Shown here in pieces: positions 42,569 through 54,339 of a stretch of 64,000 nt of DNA. The notes beneath the pieces were generated by a model. That model did no database searches, had not been told where the DNA came from, and saw nothing but the letters and a program-made list of their open reading frames with translations. The translations under genes were made by a program, and so were the position numbers. This DNA comes from Adiantum capillus-veneris (lineage: Eukaryota > Streptophyta > Polypodiopsida > Polypodiales > Pteridaceae), in the NCBI GenBank assembly GCA_014529385.2, contig CM043962.1:37103098-37167097 (forward strand), given 5' to 3'. How positions within the stretch are numbered: position 1 is the stretch's first letter; each line of letters opens with the position of its first letter.

Positions 42569-42916
42569 GATAAATGTTGCACCTGATGTGAAAACTGCCC
42601 GAAAATAGGAGAAACGGAGCGGGAACAACACGTGCTATATAGCACAAACCGTAGAAGACTGTAAGACACCTGTTATGAAGAAAACGGCACTTACAGATAT
42701 TTTGCACAAAATGACGAAATAGCCTGTGCAGTATTGCATGTAGTGGAAACGGAGGCTGAAATGAGCCCAAATCAGAAATTTGAGCAGACTGAGCTCTACA
42801 ATCATTCTCGAAATATTTGTCGACCTGCGAACGCTCGCCAAACCTCACTGTAATCGGAGAAAGTGAGCAGGTGTGTGCTGGAGCAGCTGGCGACTAAGCC
42901 CGGGAGGACGTAACCT

Positions 42917-42928
42917 GCTCTGATACCA
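42917..42928 (-). other. Primer binding site of copia element 1
   Basis: Sense strand TGGTATCAGAGC two bases after the 5' LTR, initiator-Met tRNA type. Confidence 0.93.
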
Positions 42929-42930
42929 AT

Positions 42931-43158
42931 TGTTGGAATTAGGGTTGCAGAGAAACGCACACAGCTTGGAGAAGATGAAGGAAGCTCAAGGCACACAATA
43001 GAGAGTTGTGTTACTTAGTGTGTAATGGAAAGATAGATAGCCCTAGAGTGATGGACGTATATACAATGCTCGGGGGAAAAAACCTCCTAAAGAGGGAAAA
43101 AATGCCTCGGCGGTCCTAGTGTGTTCACACACATCACTACCACATGTATATGGTAACA
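42931..43158 (-). repeat. 5' LTR of copia element 1
   Basis: 228 bp. It differs from 38,020-38,247 at GAAGAT/GAAGAC, GGACGT/GGGCAT and CCTCGG/CCCCGG. It carries a 'TTAGGGTTG' word near its 3' sense end. Confidence 0.95.
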
Positions 43159-43163
43159 GGAAG

Positions 43164-44830
43164 AAGCGGCATCAAGAGGTCGGATTCAAGGTCTACAAGT
43201 CAAGGATTGTAAACAATTGATTGTGAAAATGTTCGCTGATGACTTGCTACTCTTCCTCCAAGTGGATGAAAGCCATGTTAGGAAATCTCTAGAGATTGTA
43301 CAGGTGTTTGCTATAGCGTCATGGTCTCAATGCAACATACAAAAATAAAGACTTATTGCTTTGACGGAAGGTGACAACTTTGATGTTGCACGTTGGGCTG
43401 GAGAGGTTGTGAAGAGAGGCAATTGTCTTCCGCCACCTTGGGATGCCATAGGGGAAGGAATTACTCACAAGACTGCCTTTGACTGGGTTCATGAGAAAAT
43501 AAAAAATAAAATGAAGCACTGGGAATTCATCCTCATCCCCTTCCACTGCAAAGCTACGATAATTTATACCTTTTTCATCCCATATTTAACTTTCACATCG
43601 CCACTCTTGCAATTATCCCAAAAAAATTGGAATTCCTTTTTGAATCCATTTAAGGAATTCTTATAGAGAAATAAGTTGACTACTGGTAGACTCTAGCAAT
43701 GGGGTAAATGGGCGGCAATAGCCAAACCGAAGGCTTAGAGTGGATTGGGTATCCTTGACCCTCTTGCTCATGACCTAGCATTATGTGCTAAGTTTTTATG
43801 CACCCTCGCCAATTCTGATGAGAGTTGGGTAGTCATGGCAAGGGAAATGGTAATGGAAGTTCGCATGAAATCTAAAGGTGGTTTATGGTCCAATCTCAGC
43901 CTACAGAACAGACTTCTTCCCCCCTCCGGAGTTAAGGTTCAAGTAGGTAGTTTTATCGAGAAGTTTAATGACAAATGTTGTAAAGAAGCCATGGCACTCA
44001 AGTGGAAAGAGGAGACTAGGTACTGGAAAGGGATGGCTAGGTATTGGTCTTCGTGGGGCCCCATTGTAGAAGGTTTGTGCCTTGATAACCATTGGCTTGC
44101 AATTGCCAAGAACCTAAACAACAAGGGCCTTGACACCTTGGATTCTCTATGTAATGATCAAAAAGGGAATTGGAGAACCTTGGCTCACTTGAAGGCTTGT
44201 TGTAACCTCTCGCTCCAGGAGGAAGTCCTCATCGATTAGAAAAGGTATCAATACTAACCCTTCCTCCTTGTTCCACATCGCTTGATTGGAAAGCTTTGAA
44301 GTGGCCTCGAGAGAGATTATTTAGCTCGTTCAAGACTAAGATTATCTACAAAAAGCTACTCTTTGCGGAGGAGTGGACTGATCACTCAATAGGATTTGGA
44401 CCAAAAAGTGGGCTGCAAGCAAATGGGTCAAGTTCTTGGCAACATTTGGAGGGCCAAATGTGAAGAAAGGGACAAAGTCTTTCTCTAGAGAGCTCTGTTT
44501 GGCTTCTTCCCGAGCAGTGATAAAGCCAAGGCTAGAGGCCTTTCTGATTGTACATGCGTCACATGCAAGCACCCCACACCCAAATGAATCTCTTCCACAC
44601 CTATTCTGGGGATGTCTAAAAATTAGAGGCTTCATGGGCGCAATATGCAAGAGGGTGCACACACATTTGGCAATTCCCTTCTTTAAACACAACCTTGCTA
44701 TGGGCTCTAGGTCCATTGATAATTTGGATCTTATGATTGACATCTGAATAGTAAGAGCCACTGTCTTAAGCGTCATTTGGCAGTACAGGAATGCGCTAAT
44801 GTTTCAAGGGAAGAATGAGCCCCTGGACTC
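43164..44830 (+). pseudogene. LINE, second part: reverse transcriptase motif C to zinc-finger end
   Basis: Directly after the copia element: KMFADDLLLFLQVDE (the catalytic FADD motif), the thumb, then a long C-terminal region (GGLWSNLSLQNRLLPPSG...) and a Cys/His cluster (CVTCKHPTPNESLPHLFWGC, about 44,550-44,610) of the type found at the end of plant L1 ORF2. Several stops. No poly(A) tail is visible; the end fades near 44,830-44,880. Confidence 0.87.
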
Positions 44831-44884
44831 AAATTTTAATATAGAAACGTGCTAGTGGCAAATACATTGTAGTAAAAACTACAA

Positions 44885-45522
44885 GCTAAAGTTGTAAGGC
44901 TAATCACCAGCCAAATTAGAGGTAAATTCCAGCAGTAGGTTGATACCATCAAATTTATTCTTAACAAGGAGCGCAAGAACCTTCATCCATTGGTCAAAAG
45001 AAATAAGTTGGACAAGAGACAGACTAGAATCCTTCGAGGCATCAAAAATTAAGGCTGAAGCCTCACTATCTTGTATACACTTCAACACAAGTAACGAAGC
45101 AAAGGAAAGGGGTTCCATAGGAAGAGTGAGCCCATGGGATAGGGAAACAATCTGCATAGATTTCAAGAACATTAGTTAGATTACATCATTTTGGAAGAGC
45201 TGAGTAGACCTGAAAATCTGATACAGATTGTAACTTCTTTTTCAATTTTACAGCCTTGTGCAGATAAGGCAAAATCCTAAGAGAGATATAAGGAAAGATG
45301 CTTTCTATTTCTTTAGCAAGTCGTAATTTTTCCGAAATCAGAGCTCTTTTCTCGGGGTCAGAACAGACCTTAATTCTTGCAGTGAGCTTGCCAGTAACCT
45401 GGTAGACAGACGTAATAAACTAGTGAAATGACAAGTTAAAAAAAAAGGGGAAATTCTAGAAAGTGAGAATATAGAGTGGAATGGTCGTGTTAACAACCTT
45501 TCACCGGTCAGGTCAAAGGGGA
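44885..45522 (-). pseudogene. Penelope-like body 2, only its first part
   Basis: The reversed frames give LTARIKVCSDPEKRALISEK, YISLRILPYLHKAVKLKKKL and, at 44,900-45,172, a 90-codon ORF (MQIVSLSHGLTLPMEPLSFA ... SLVQLISFDQWMKVLALLVK, FDGINLL). The first part of body 1 (51,240-51,700) gives LTARMSTNHNHENDAKILDQ, TRPFLARKAKL, ILALSQGLELTSEPLSVASL and ILHMLSFNDWVKILATLDKD, EGVNLL, so the two are homologous but only about 65% identical in DNA. Body 2 breaks off at about 44,885 beside the LINE. It sits directly downstream of a 2.5-kb repeat, as body 1 does. Confidence 0.7.
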
Positions 45523-48038
45523 CTGCAAAACTTCAACCGGCAAAGTCGGAGACTATGGTAGCCGTGAGCAGGGAACCAAAAAAAGATTCTAAAAGGGGCC
45601 ACCTTACACCAGTCTACCAATGAAGGATTTACCGACTGTGGGTCCAATTTAGAGCTCCATTCCTACGATAATTTCCTAGGTCAGCATCCCGGTTTCCCCC
45701 GAAAAGAAGAAACCTTATGTATAGGATGTGTGTGTAGCTGTTTAAATCTTAACTAATAAGACATAATTGAATTTTTACATTCAAAAGACAGGTGGCCAAG
45801 GAATAATGAACTGATATGTACAAAAACAACTCAGTATTAGAATTATTTAGGTACAATGATTGTAGGAAAGAGATCCTCTTTCAGTAAGACTAGAAGTAAA
45901 AGAACTTCCCCGTTCCTCAGTGAGTAATTCATTACAGAAAGGTTGCTTGCCAAAGAAAAGAAAGCCATCCAGGATAAGATAGAGTCCTTACCTGCATCCA
46001 TCCAAATAAGACAACAATTCTGTTAGCCTTGGATGTGTTTTACAGGTATCAATGGACTATATCAGTTGTTATCCATGTCCATCTTATAGGTTTTAATTAC
46101 TTTAGACAAGCTAGTTTATTCATTAGATTTGGTATGTTAGCAGTATTTCATATTAATTTATAGTCTATGGTGAAGTCCATCAAAAGTAAAACTAAGAGCC
46201 ATAGCTCAATAGTTATGCATAAAAAAGCAACCATGTACTTACCTTCAAAATCAGTAGAAACCATGGTACCAAAGGTACTTCTTTAGACAAAGAGATGTGA
46301 AATCCGACTTCTTTTTGTCAACCAAAGGTCATAGATGATGGTGGTGACTACCTCGTTTTTTTAAAACCAATAAGACAACAATGTAACGAGTCAAGAGAGT
46401 AGCAAGACTCCCCCCTTTTTTTTGTGGAACCTCGTCATTTTTTTAGCAATAGCTTGGAAGCTATACCCATGCCGAAACAACCCCGACCATATACTTACCT
46501 TCATATCCATAAGTCATTAGCGGTTTTTAAGAACAGTAGTGTCCGGCCCTACCAACCATAGCTTTTTTCCAAAGCCAAAAAAAATGAGCTGCTGTATACT
46601 TACCTTCATAAAATGCCAGGTTATCACGGATTGTAGTGTCCGACCTGATATGAGCTCCCAATTGTGATAAGCCCCAGTGGCAACCAGTTAATCATAGAAA
46701 AGAAATCGTCGTTTTCGAAACTTGCCAGTCAATTAGATACCTCTATCTCGTTAGAGAAAAAAACCAGTTACAACAGCAGCAAGAACCAGTCATTAAGCTG
46801 TTTATTTTCGTTAGAGTCAGAGCCAAGTAACCCATCAGCCATAACCCCATGTTTCCACCATTTATACAGTCGGGACACAGTAACAGTCCACGTTTATCAA
46901 TACATATCCAATTGTAGCATGTATTAGGAACGGCCATCAAGCCAACCATCATACTCACAACCATATACCTACATACAAATATTGCCACACATGCACAAAA
47001 AGTTTTATGTGGAGGTGAAGTCCTGAAGCGGTTAATCTCTGAGCCCTTTACACCGTATTGAGGCTACCCCCATTTTTTATACAGACAACCATAGACAAAC
47101 ATTTTTTATGCATAAGAGACCCAAGGCTAGCCATAATGTCTAGGCTTAGCAAAAATAGTCAGTCAAGCTCATAACTATATGAACCTGCAACAATATACCA
47201 AAATCGACATAGCCTACAGTAAGCCACAGAGGCGACCTAACCAGTTCGAGGTCAGGAGCCGTTTTTATACAAGGTAGGGATGCACCATTCCTAAGTTTAC
47301 CATATCAAGCCCTTTGAAATAATATCAACAGAAAATACCATTTGTACACACTTTTCAAGAGTACCATAGTCGAAAAAACTGCACAGTATGCGTGCTTGTA
47401 ACAAGCATAAGGTAGGACTACCTTCCCTCAAAAACCTTTTAGTGTTTAATTTGTGCATGAATAGTGCAGTAAAATAGCAAACTCAGCAGGGGTAAGATTG
47501 AACACCTGAGTCACCTCCGAGGAGAGCTCCATTCTCCTTGGTAGAAAAAAGCAGACAAGAGGTGTTTCACAAAATAACTCAACACACCCACAATGGCTAA
47601 GTGAGGGGCAGAGATGCGCCCTCACCTGTTTTTATAGCAGGAGGAGGCAAGTCTTGCCCATGTGTTGTGCCACGGTATCGAGAGAGCTAGGCCGTGCTCC
47701 ACCATGAGTGTGAGATAGCATCGAGCTGCACGACTATGGCCTTCAATGGGGATCGATAGTCAGGGGGGAAGAGGGCCGCCTTCACTACGCCATGAGAGCA
47801 GACGACATTGATCACGCTCGACAGAGCATCATCATACATTCAAGGGCTTGGCCCCCCGGTAGTAGTGGTCCATTAAAAAAAAAAAAAACCAATTTCTTAA
47901 GTTTGACCTAGTATGGTCCAGGAAAAAAGGAGCCTCAAAAAGAGGGGGGGGGGGGGGTTGTGTTTTTCTTTGGAAGTTTTTTCTTTTTAAACAAATACAA
48001 CTAATGAACAATATACCAGTGTGTGTGTGTGTGTGTGT
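45523..48038 (-). repeat. Long direct repeat 1 (pseudo-LTR-like) of the Penelope-like array
   Basis: About 2.5 kb, repeated at 51,737-54,255 with an offset of 6,214 and only scattered differences (near 99% identical by eye). It is not a standard LTR: no TG...CA with flanking duplication, no primer site and no polypurine tract. It is non-coding. On the sense strand it has three near-identical GAAGGTAAGTA motifs (46,236-46,246; 46,492-46,502; 46,597-46,607). A poly(G) run (47,944-47,957) and a GT repeat close its right end. Penelope-like elements commonly carry such repeats because copies lie head to tail. Confidence 0.85.
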
Positions 48039-48101
48039 ACCCGCCCTAACCCAGGCACCACACACAATGGGTCGGTAGTAGGCCCATTGTGTATGGGCCT
48101 C

Positions 48102-49560
48102 CTACCTTATGAGAGAGATGAGGCTCTCTTTTTGAAACAATAGTCCAGGCCAGTTATGCCGAATAAGGGCTTGTATGATGGTGTTCCGGATCTGATTATG
48201 TTTAAATCCGTTCTGGTAGTATTTTTTAATTAGTATAGATATCTCTTCCCCGGCCAAAGAGGAGGTAGATGAAGAGTAGAAAATTAAGTAAAGAAGTCCA
48301 ATACATGAGCAAATAGAAGCTTTGTATGGCCTATTGCTATCTCTTTTAATGAATTCTATATGGGGAAGCTTAAGAAGATCCTTTCTCCAGATAAATCTAA
48401 GGTCATATCCACCTGTAGATGGGTAATGAAGGGATATTGAAAGGTTAAGAAATTGGGTTTATTTGCAAAATTTCTCAACAACAGTTGAATTATCTGGGAG
48501 GGAAGTAAGCTCAATTTTTAGGCAGTGGGGGTAGATTTGATCAATCCCTTTAGAGAACATTCTGTTGTTAACACTCAACAGGTCATCCATAGATCTAAAA
48601 GTATGATTGAATAATGGAAGTATTTTATGGTTAGTTTCCATATTCTTAAGACACCATTTGTATTCGAAAAAAGCTAGGTAAATATTACACATAAGTGGTG
48701 AGCAAGAGAAGCCCATAGGGATGCCAAGGCATTGGTTAAAGCAGCAGCCGCCTGCAATAACAGTGCAGTTATTCAGCAACCAGAAGATATAGGAGCAGAG
48801 CTTTGTTTCATTGAAGTGTAGAGGGTGTATGGAGTGAGACGCTTGAATCCATCTGGGTTTCTTGGATAGAGAGATAAAATGATACTTTCTCTTTTTAGCA
48901 TTGGAAAAGGCTAAATTAATAACCTTAGCTAAAACAGTCTTAAGGCCGAGATCTCCACTAAGTGGAATGTTTTCATAGCATTGTGTAATGTCAGTTGTGA
49001 AGATGTGGAAGATATGTTGAGGAAGGTTAAGTGTGACTTCTGTAGCGTTTTTTGTTAACCAGAAGGGATTGTATTGGATATTTAGGAAGTCTTTGAAGAT
49101 TCCTTGCTTCTCTGCACAAATGAGTTCAAATTCTGTGAGAATAATATCCAGGCAAAGAGTAATATCTTTGGTGATATCTGTGAAGATGCAGTTAGAGGCA
49201 TCAGATATCCATCTGAATTTATGTTTGTGGAATTTATATGTAGGAAATAGTACAGGTAGCCTGGTGTTATTAAGAGAATAACCAAGTTGTCCTAGATGTT
49301 TAGAGATCTTGTTAGAGATCTCTTGCGACGTATTGTTAGTATGACAGAATTATTTACCTAACACTCGATCCCGAGTGGCTTTCCAAGCAAGGTATTTGCA
49401 CATAATAGTAGGACAGTTGGCACTTTTGTCAAGCCCGACCACAAGCCATTTATCTGAGATAAGTTGAAAATCAAGAGCGTTGAGGAGTAAGCCAAGAGCT
49501 ATCAGAAGAAAGCCACTTCCTAGGAAGTAGAGAAATTTTATGAAGGAAGCCGTCCTTCAC
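48102..49560 (-). pseudogene. Penelope-type reverse transcriptase of body 1
   Basis: Read right to left: KWLVVGLDKSANCPTIMCKY, LPVLFPTYKFHKHKFRWISD, the first catalytic Asp in TTDITQCYENIPLSG (about 48,965-49,010), motif B as GIPMGFSCSPLMCNIYLAFF (about 48,690-48,730), and motif C as FRSMDDLLSVNN (about 48,580-48,600). The C-terminal region is KLPHIEFIKRDSNRP, IGLLYLIFYSSS and ISILIKKYYQNGFKHNQIRN, to a stop at 48,102-48,104. Motif A with YxNIP and motif B with PMG..CSPL are of the Penelope/telomerase-related kind, not of LINE or LTR elements. Motif C has Ser-Met before Asp-Asp where an aromatic residue is usual. A stop at 48,459-48,461 and one frameshift near 49,320 inactivate it. Confidence 0.72.
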
Positions 49561-49596
49561 TAATTCCTTTAAGTCCGGTAGGATTGCCATCTCCAG

Positions 49597-51650
49597 TCAC
49601 TGAGCACTGACAAGGTCAGTGAGGAAGCTAAGTAAAGCTGATAGAGCAAGGTAAGGGTTTTTTGGATAGTTGGGTATGTGATTGAGCCCTTTGGCTAGTA
49701 ATTTACGTATTGTGACATTATCGATAATGCTAAGATCCTGAGTACAGACGTGGTTACCAAATCCTTCAAAATTTCTGCAGAATGAGGTAAATTGAATGAA
49801 TGTACAGTAAGGGATTGTTTCTTGTTTAAGAAATTCATTATTTAAAACTAATCCTTTTATAGGATGATGGTATTTCCATCCTATGAGAATATTGTCAAGC
49901 AGTTTATGATTACCAAAAAATAAGTTAAAGCACTCACAAAAAAGATTTTTTGGTAAGATCCAATCGAGAAGGATATTGTGAAACAGACAGTGTATGTACA
50001 TAGCACCATGCTTTGAATCATCTTTGTTGAGAATCCTTCTTCCACATGGGTTTGTAGAGACCTGCAATATATTCATGGGTTAGATTTTAGGGAAGTTTCT
50101 CATTGCAGGGAATCTGCCTCTCCCTCTTGTAAAACTATGAGATTTTCCGCGATTAGACGAGGAGCTAGGTGTAAGAGTTGGGAGTAGCCAAAGAGTTAGC
50201 TCTTTTTAGAGCAGGAGAATCATAATCTTCAATACAAGGTTTAAGCAGATTAGTGATGAACTTGACCCCTTTAAAGTTAGCATAAGTGGTAAGGTATAGA
50301 CCAGGCTCATCTGCTTTAAGCTCTTTCAAAATATCATGCATAAGACCACAGAAGATATTAAAGGCAATTTGTGCAATCACAATGTGCTTAGCCTGTCCAC
50401 CAAGCCAAGAGCAGATGAGGGATAGATGAAAGTCGACTGGTTTCTCTGGGAATAGCAGATCCAAATGGTTGAGGATAAACCATATTGCATGATCAAACCA
50501 CATGATGCTTGATTCACAGGTAGCTTTGGGGTCAAGAAACCTGCAAGCACATTTCACATAGGGGCGGAAGATATTCCAGATAGACTCTGTGTAGAAATCT
50601 GGGTTGCTTTTTGCAAATTCCATACTACCTTTAGTACATATGTACAATCCAGCCTTTGAGGGGCATTTGGAGTGGTCGATGAGGTGAAGGTTAAAGGGTG
50701 CTTTAATCAGTTCTCCCTTGTCCAGGAACTGCCCACCTTTGAGAATCTTGAGTTTACAGTCTTCCACTATTGAGGCAGGGAGATTGGCCAAGTACACCCA
50801 GGTTTCACTAAGAATAGGGGCTAGGAAGGCTTTGTTCGACAAAACCCACAGTTGATGGTTAATTTCGAGAGATTCAATTTATATTTGTCTTATTGGTAAG
50901 ACAGGGAACACTTTAGAGATTTTTGGTACCATCTCCAAGAGGTTAACATCATTGAGGGAGCAAAGATTATTTTTGTTACCATCTCCAAGAGGTTAACATC
51001 ATTGAGGGAGCAAAGATTATTTTGGAATTCTTTTACTGCTTCTAGTGTTGCACTATCTCTACAAAATATTCCACCAATTGGAGGGATGGAGGGGGTATTT
51101 GGGGCGCAGACAAACGAGGGGTTAAGCCCACAGAGTTTCCTAAGGAAGTTTGACAGCTCAGCTCCAGATGAGGAGAACTGGGCAAGCTCTTGCTGATATT
51201 GTGAAGCAAGGACAGGAAGTTGGGCAATTTATTGGGTCAACAAGTTAACACCTTCTAGGGAGTCTTTGTCCAATGTAGCCAGAATTTTTACCCAGTCATT
51301 AAATGACAACATATGCAAGATAGACAGTTTTTTATCCGAGACAAGAGTTGAATCATAAATAAGTTGTGAAGCATCCAAACTACTTTATACATCCTAGGAC
51401 AAGCAAGGAGGCCACAGAGAGGGGCTCCGAGGTAAGTTCCAATCCTTGAGATAAGGCAAGAATCTGCAAAAAGAGTGAGATCAGGTTTACTTTTTCTTGC
51501 CATAGTATGTAATATATAATTTGGCTTTCCTAGCAAGGAAAGGTCTAGTTCTAGAAGCCAAGGCATTCTTTGGTGTTTGGTTTTTAATGTAAAGCTTAAT
51601 CTGATCAAGAATCTTTGCATCATTCTCATGGTTGTGATTAGTGCTCATGC
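49597..51650 (-). pseudogene. N-terminal coding region of Penelope-like body 1, unknown domains
   Basis: Three open stretches in different frames: 49,597-50,076 (159 codons), 50,165-50,842 (225 codons; SKCPSKAGLYICTKGSMEFA, IFRPYVKCACRFLDPKATCE, FHLSLICSWLGGQAKHIVIA) and 51,288-51,629. They are rich in Cys, Trp and aromatic residues and read like one degraded protein of some 700 residues. I recognise no family. The 225-codon piece has Cys/His positions that might be a zinc-binding fold, which is speculation. Confidence 0.55.
50928..51022. repeat. 50-bp tandem duplication in body 1
   Basis: The words 'accatctccaagaggttaac' occur at 50,928 and 50,978 with the following 30 bases repeated. Fifty is not a multiple of three, so the duplication shifts the reading frame. 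Confidence 0.9.
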
Positions 51651-51736
51651 GAGCTGTCAATCTATAACGTGAGAAGTCCTAAAAAGAAGTGACATAAAGA
51701 TTAGCAAAGTGTCTAAATTGTAAAGTATACTTGGTC

Positions 51737-54219
51737 CTGCAAACCTTCAACCGGCAAAGTCGGAGACTATGGTAGCCGTGAGCAGGGAACCAAAAAAAGA
51801 TTCTAAAAGGGGCCACCTTACACCAGTCTACCAATGAAGGATTTACCGACTGTGGGTCCAATTTAGAGCTCCATTCCTACGATAATTTCCTAGGTCAGCA
51901 TCCCGGTTTCCCCCGAAAAGAAGAAACCTTATGTATAGGATGTGTGTGTAGCTGTTTAAATCTTAACTAATAAGACATAATTGAATTTTTACATTCAAAA
52001 GACAGGTGGCCAAGGAATAATGAACTGATATGTACAAAAACAACTCAGTATTAGAATTATTTAGGTACAATGATTGTAGGAAAGAGATCCTCTTTCAGTA
52101 AGACTAGAAGTAAAAGAACTTCCCCGTTCCTCAGTGAGTAATTCATTACAGAAAGGTTGCTTGCCAAAGAAAAGAAAGCCATCCAGGATAAGATAGAGTC
52201 CTTACCTGCATCCATCCAAACAAGACAACAATTCTGTTAGCCTTGGATGTGTTTTACAGGTATCAATGGACTATATCAGTTGTTATCCATGTCCATCTTA
52301 TAGGTTTTAATTACTTTAGACAAGCTAGTTTATTCATTAGATTTGGTATGTTAGCAGTCTTTCATATTACTTTATAGTCTATGGTGAAGTCCATCAAAAG
52401 TAAAACTAAGAGCCATAGCTCAATAGTTATGCATAAAAAAGCAACCATGTACTTACCTTCAAAATCAGTAGAAACCATGGTACCAAAGGTACTTCTTTAG
52501 ACAAAGAGATGTGAAATCCGACTTCTTTTTGTCAACCAAAGGTCATAGATGATGGTGGTGACTACCTCGTTTTTTTAAAACCAATAAGACAACAATGTAA
52601 CGAGTCAAGAGAGTAGCAAGACTCCCCCCTTTTTTTTGTGGAACCTCGTCATTTTTTTAGCAATAGCTTGGAAGCTATACCCATGCCGAAACAACCCCGG
52701 CCATATACTTACCTTCATATCCATAAGTCATTAGCGGTTTTTAAGAACAGTAGTGTCCGGCCCTACCAACCATAGCTTTTTTCCAAAGCCAAAAAAAATG
52801 AGCTGTTGTATACTTACCTTCATAAAATGCCAGGTTATCACGGATTGTAGTGTCCGGCCTGATATGAGCTCCCAATTGTGATAAGCCCCAGTGGCAACCA
52901 GTTAATCATAGAAAAGAAACCGTCGTTTTCGAAACTTGCCAGTCAATTAGATACCTCTATCTCGTTAGAGAAAAAAACCAGTTACAACAGCAGCAAGAAC
53001 CAGTCATTAAGCTGTTTATTTTCGTTAGAGTCAGAGCCAAGTAACCCATCGCCATAACCCCATGTTTCCACCATTTATACAGTCGGGACACAGTAACAGT
53101 CCACGTTTATCAATACATATCCAATTGTAGCATGTATTAGGAACGGCCATCAAGCCAACCATCATACTCACAACCATATACCTACATACAAATATTGCCA
53201 CACATGCACAAAAAGTTTTATGTGGAGGTGAAGTCCTGAAGCGGTTAATCTCTGAGCCCTTTACACCGTATTGAGGCTACCCCCATTTTTTATACAGACA
53301 ACCATAGACAAACATTTTTTATGCATAAGAGACCCAAGGCTAGCCATAATGTCTAGGCTTAGCAAAAATAGTCAGTCAAGCTCATAACTATATGAACCTG
53401 CAACAATATACCAGAATCGACATAGCCTACAGTAAGCCACAGAGGCGACCTAACCAGTTCGAGGTCAGGAGCCGTTTTTATACAAGGTAGGGATGCACCA
53501 TTCCTAAGTTTACCATATCAAGCCCTTTGAAATAATATCAACAGAAAATACCATTTGTACACACTTTTCAAGAGTACCATAGTCGAAAAAACTGCACAGT
53601 ATGCGTGCTTGTAACAAGCATAAGGTAGGACTACCTTCCCTCAAAAACCTTTTAGTGTTTAATTTGTGCATGAATAGTGCAGTAAAATAGCAAACTCAGC
53701 AGGGGTAAGATTGAACACCTGAGTCACCTCTGAGGAGAGCTCCATTCTCCTTGGTAGAAAAAAGCAGACAAGAGGTGTTTCACAAAATAACTCAACACAC
53801 CCACAATGGCTAAGTGAGGGGCAGAGATGCGCCCTCACCTGTTTTTATAGCAGGAGGAGGCGAGTCTTGCCCATGTGTTGTGCCACGGTATCGAGAGAGC
53901 TAGGCCGTGCTCCACCATGAGTGTGAGATAGCATCGAGCTGCACGCCTATGGCCTTCAATGGGGATCGATAGTCAGGGGGGAAGAGGGCCGCCTTCACTA
54001 CGCCATGAGAGCAGACGACATTGATCACGCTCGACAGAGCATCATCATACATTCAAGGGCTTGGCCCCCTGGTAGTAGTGGTCCATTTTAAAAAAAAAAC
54101 CAATTTCTTAAGTTTGACCTAGTATGGTCTAGGAAAAAAGGAGCCTCAAAAAGGGGGGGGTTGTGTTTTTCTTTGGAAGTTTTTTCTTTTTAAACAAATA
54201 GAACTAATGAATAGTATAC

Positions 54220-54255
<36 letters not shown>
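51737..54255 (-). repeat. Long direct repeat 2 (pseudo-LTR-like), upstream of body 1
   Basis: Near-identical partner of 45,523-48,038, beginning CTGCAAACCTTCAACCGG. It lies 5' of body 1 on the sense strand and so is the likely promoter and leader region. The three GAAGGTAAGTA motifs are kept (for example 52,450-52,460). It ends in a GT tract that is longer here and runs into GA repeats (54,222-54,278). Confidence 0.85.
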
Positions 54256-54276
<21 letters not shown>

Positions 54277-54278
54277 CA
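54222..54278. repeat. (GT)n(GA)n microsatellite
   Basis: About 17 GT units followed by 11 GA units. The partner repeat at 48,020-48,038 has only nine GT units. Confidence 0.95.
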
Positions 54279-54339
54279 ATTTGAATGGATGAAATCCATT
54301 AATTTTTTTTTTCAAACAGTGTGTAGAGGAGGGCGTGTG

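Larger units (their letters stand above)
38020..43158 (-). mobile_element. Ty1/copia element 1, nearly complete, inserted in the LINE
   Basis: Two 228-bp LTRs (38,020-38,247 and 42,931-43,158), TG...CA, differing at about four positions. The target-site duplication GGAAG lies at 38,015-38,019 and 43,159-43,163. Order on the minus strand is 5' LTR, primer site, gag, protease, integrase, reverse transcriptase, RNase H, polypurine tract, 3' LTR, the copia order. Few lesions and about 2% LTR divergence make it one of the youngest insertions here. Confidence 0.95.
48039..51736 (-). mobile_element. Penelope-like element body 1
   Basis: 3.7 kb between the two long repeats, with a coding region filling the interior on the minus strand, several frames broken. 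The C-terminal third is a reverse transcriptase. The first two thirds have no domain that I know. The reading ends about 65 bp before the next repeat, with no GIY-YIG endonuclease after the reverse transcriptase, so it would belong with endonuclease-deficient Penelope-like elements, or with a related unclassified clade. Confidence 0.7.

Noticed and set aside
47217-47265. tRNA-like T arm, 'ccagttcgaggtcagg', in the long repeats
   Set aside because: A B-box-like word is present, but no A box, acceptor stem or anticodon arm fits at proper spacing on either strand.
45523-48038. Hammerhead ribozyme expected in Penelope-type pseudo-LTRs
   Set aside because: I looked on both strands for CTGANGA with a GAAA partner and found none by eye; a covariance-model search would be needed to be certain.
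48041-48055. Telomeric repeat at the end of Penelope-like body 1 ('ccctaaccc')
   Set aside because: A single unit, not the plant TTTAGGG form, so not evidence of telomeric attachment.
45523-54255. Ordinary LTR retrotransposon with 2.5-kb LTRs
   Set aside because: No primer site, polypurine tract, integrase or flanking duplication, and the reverse transcriptase is not of LTR type.
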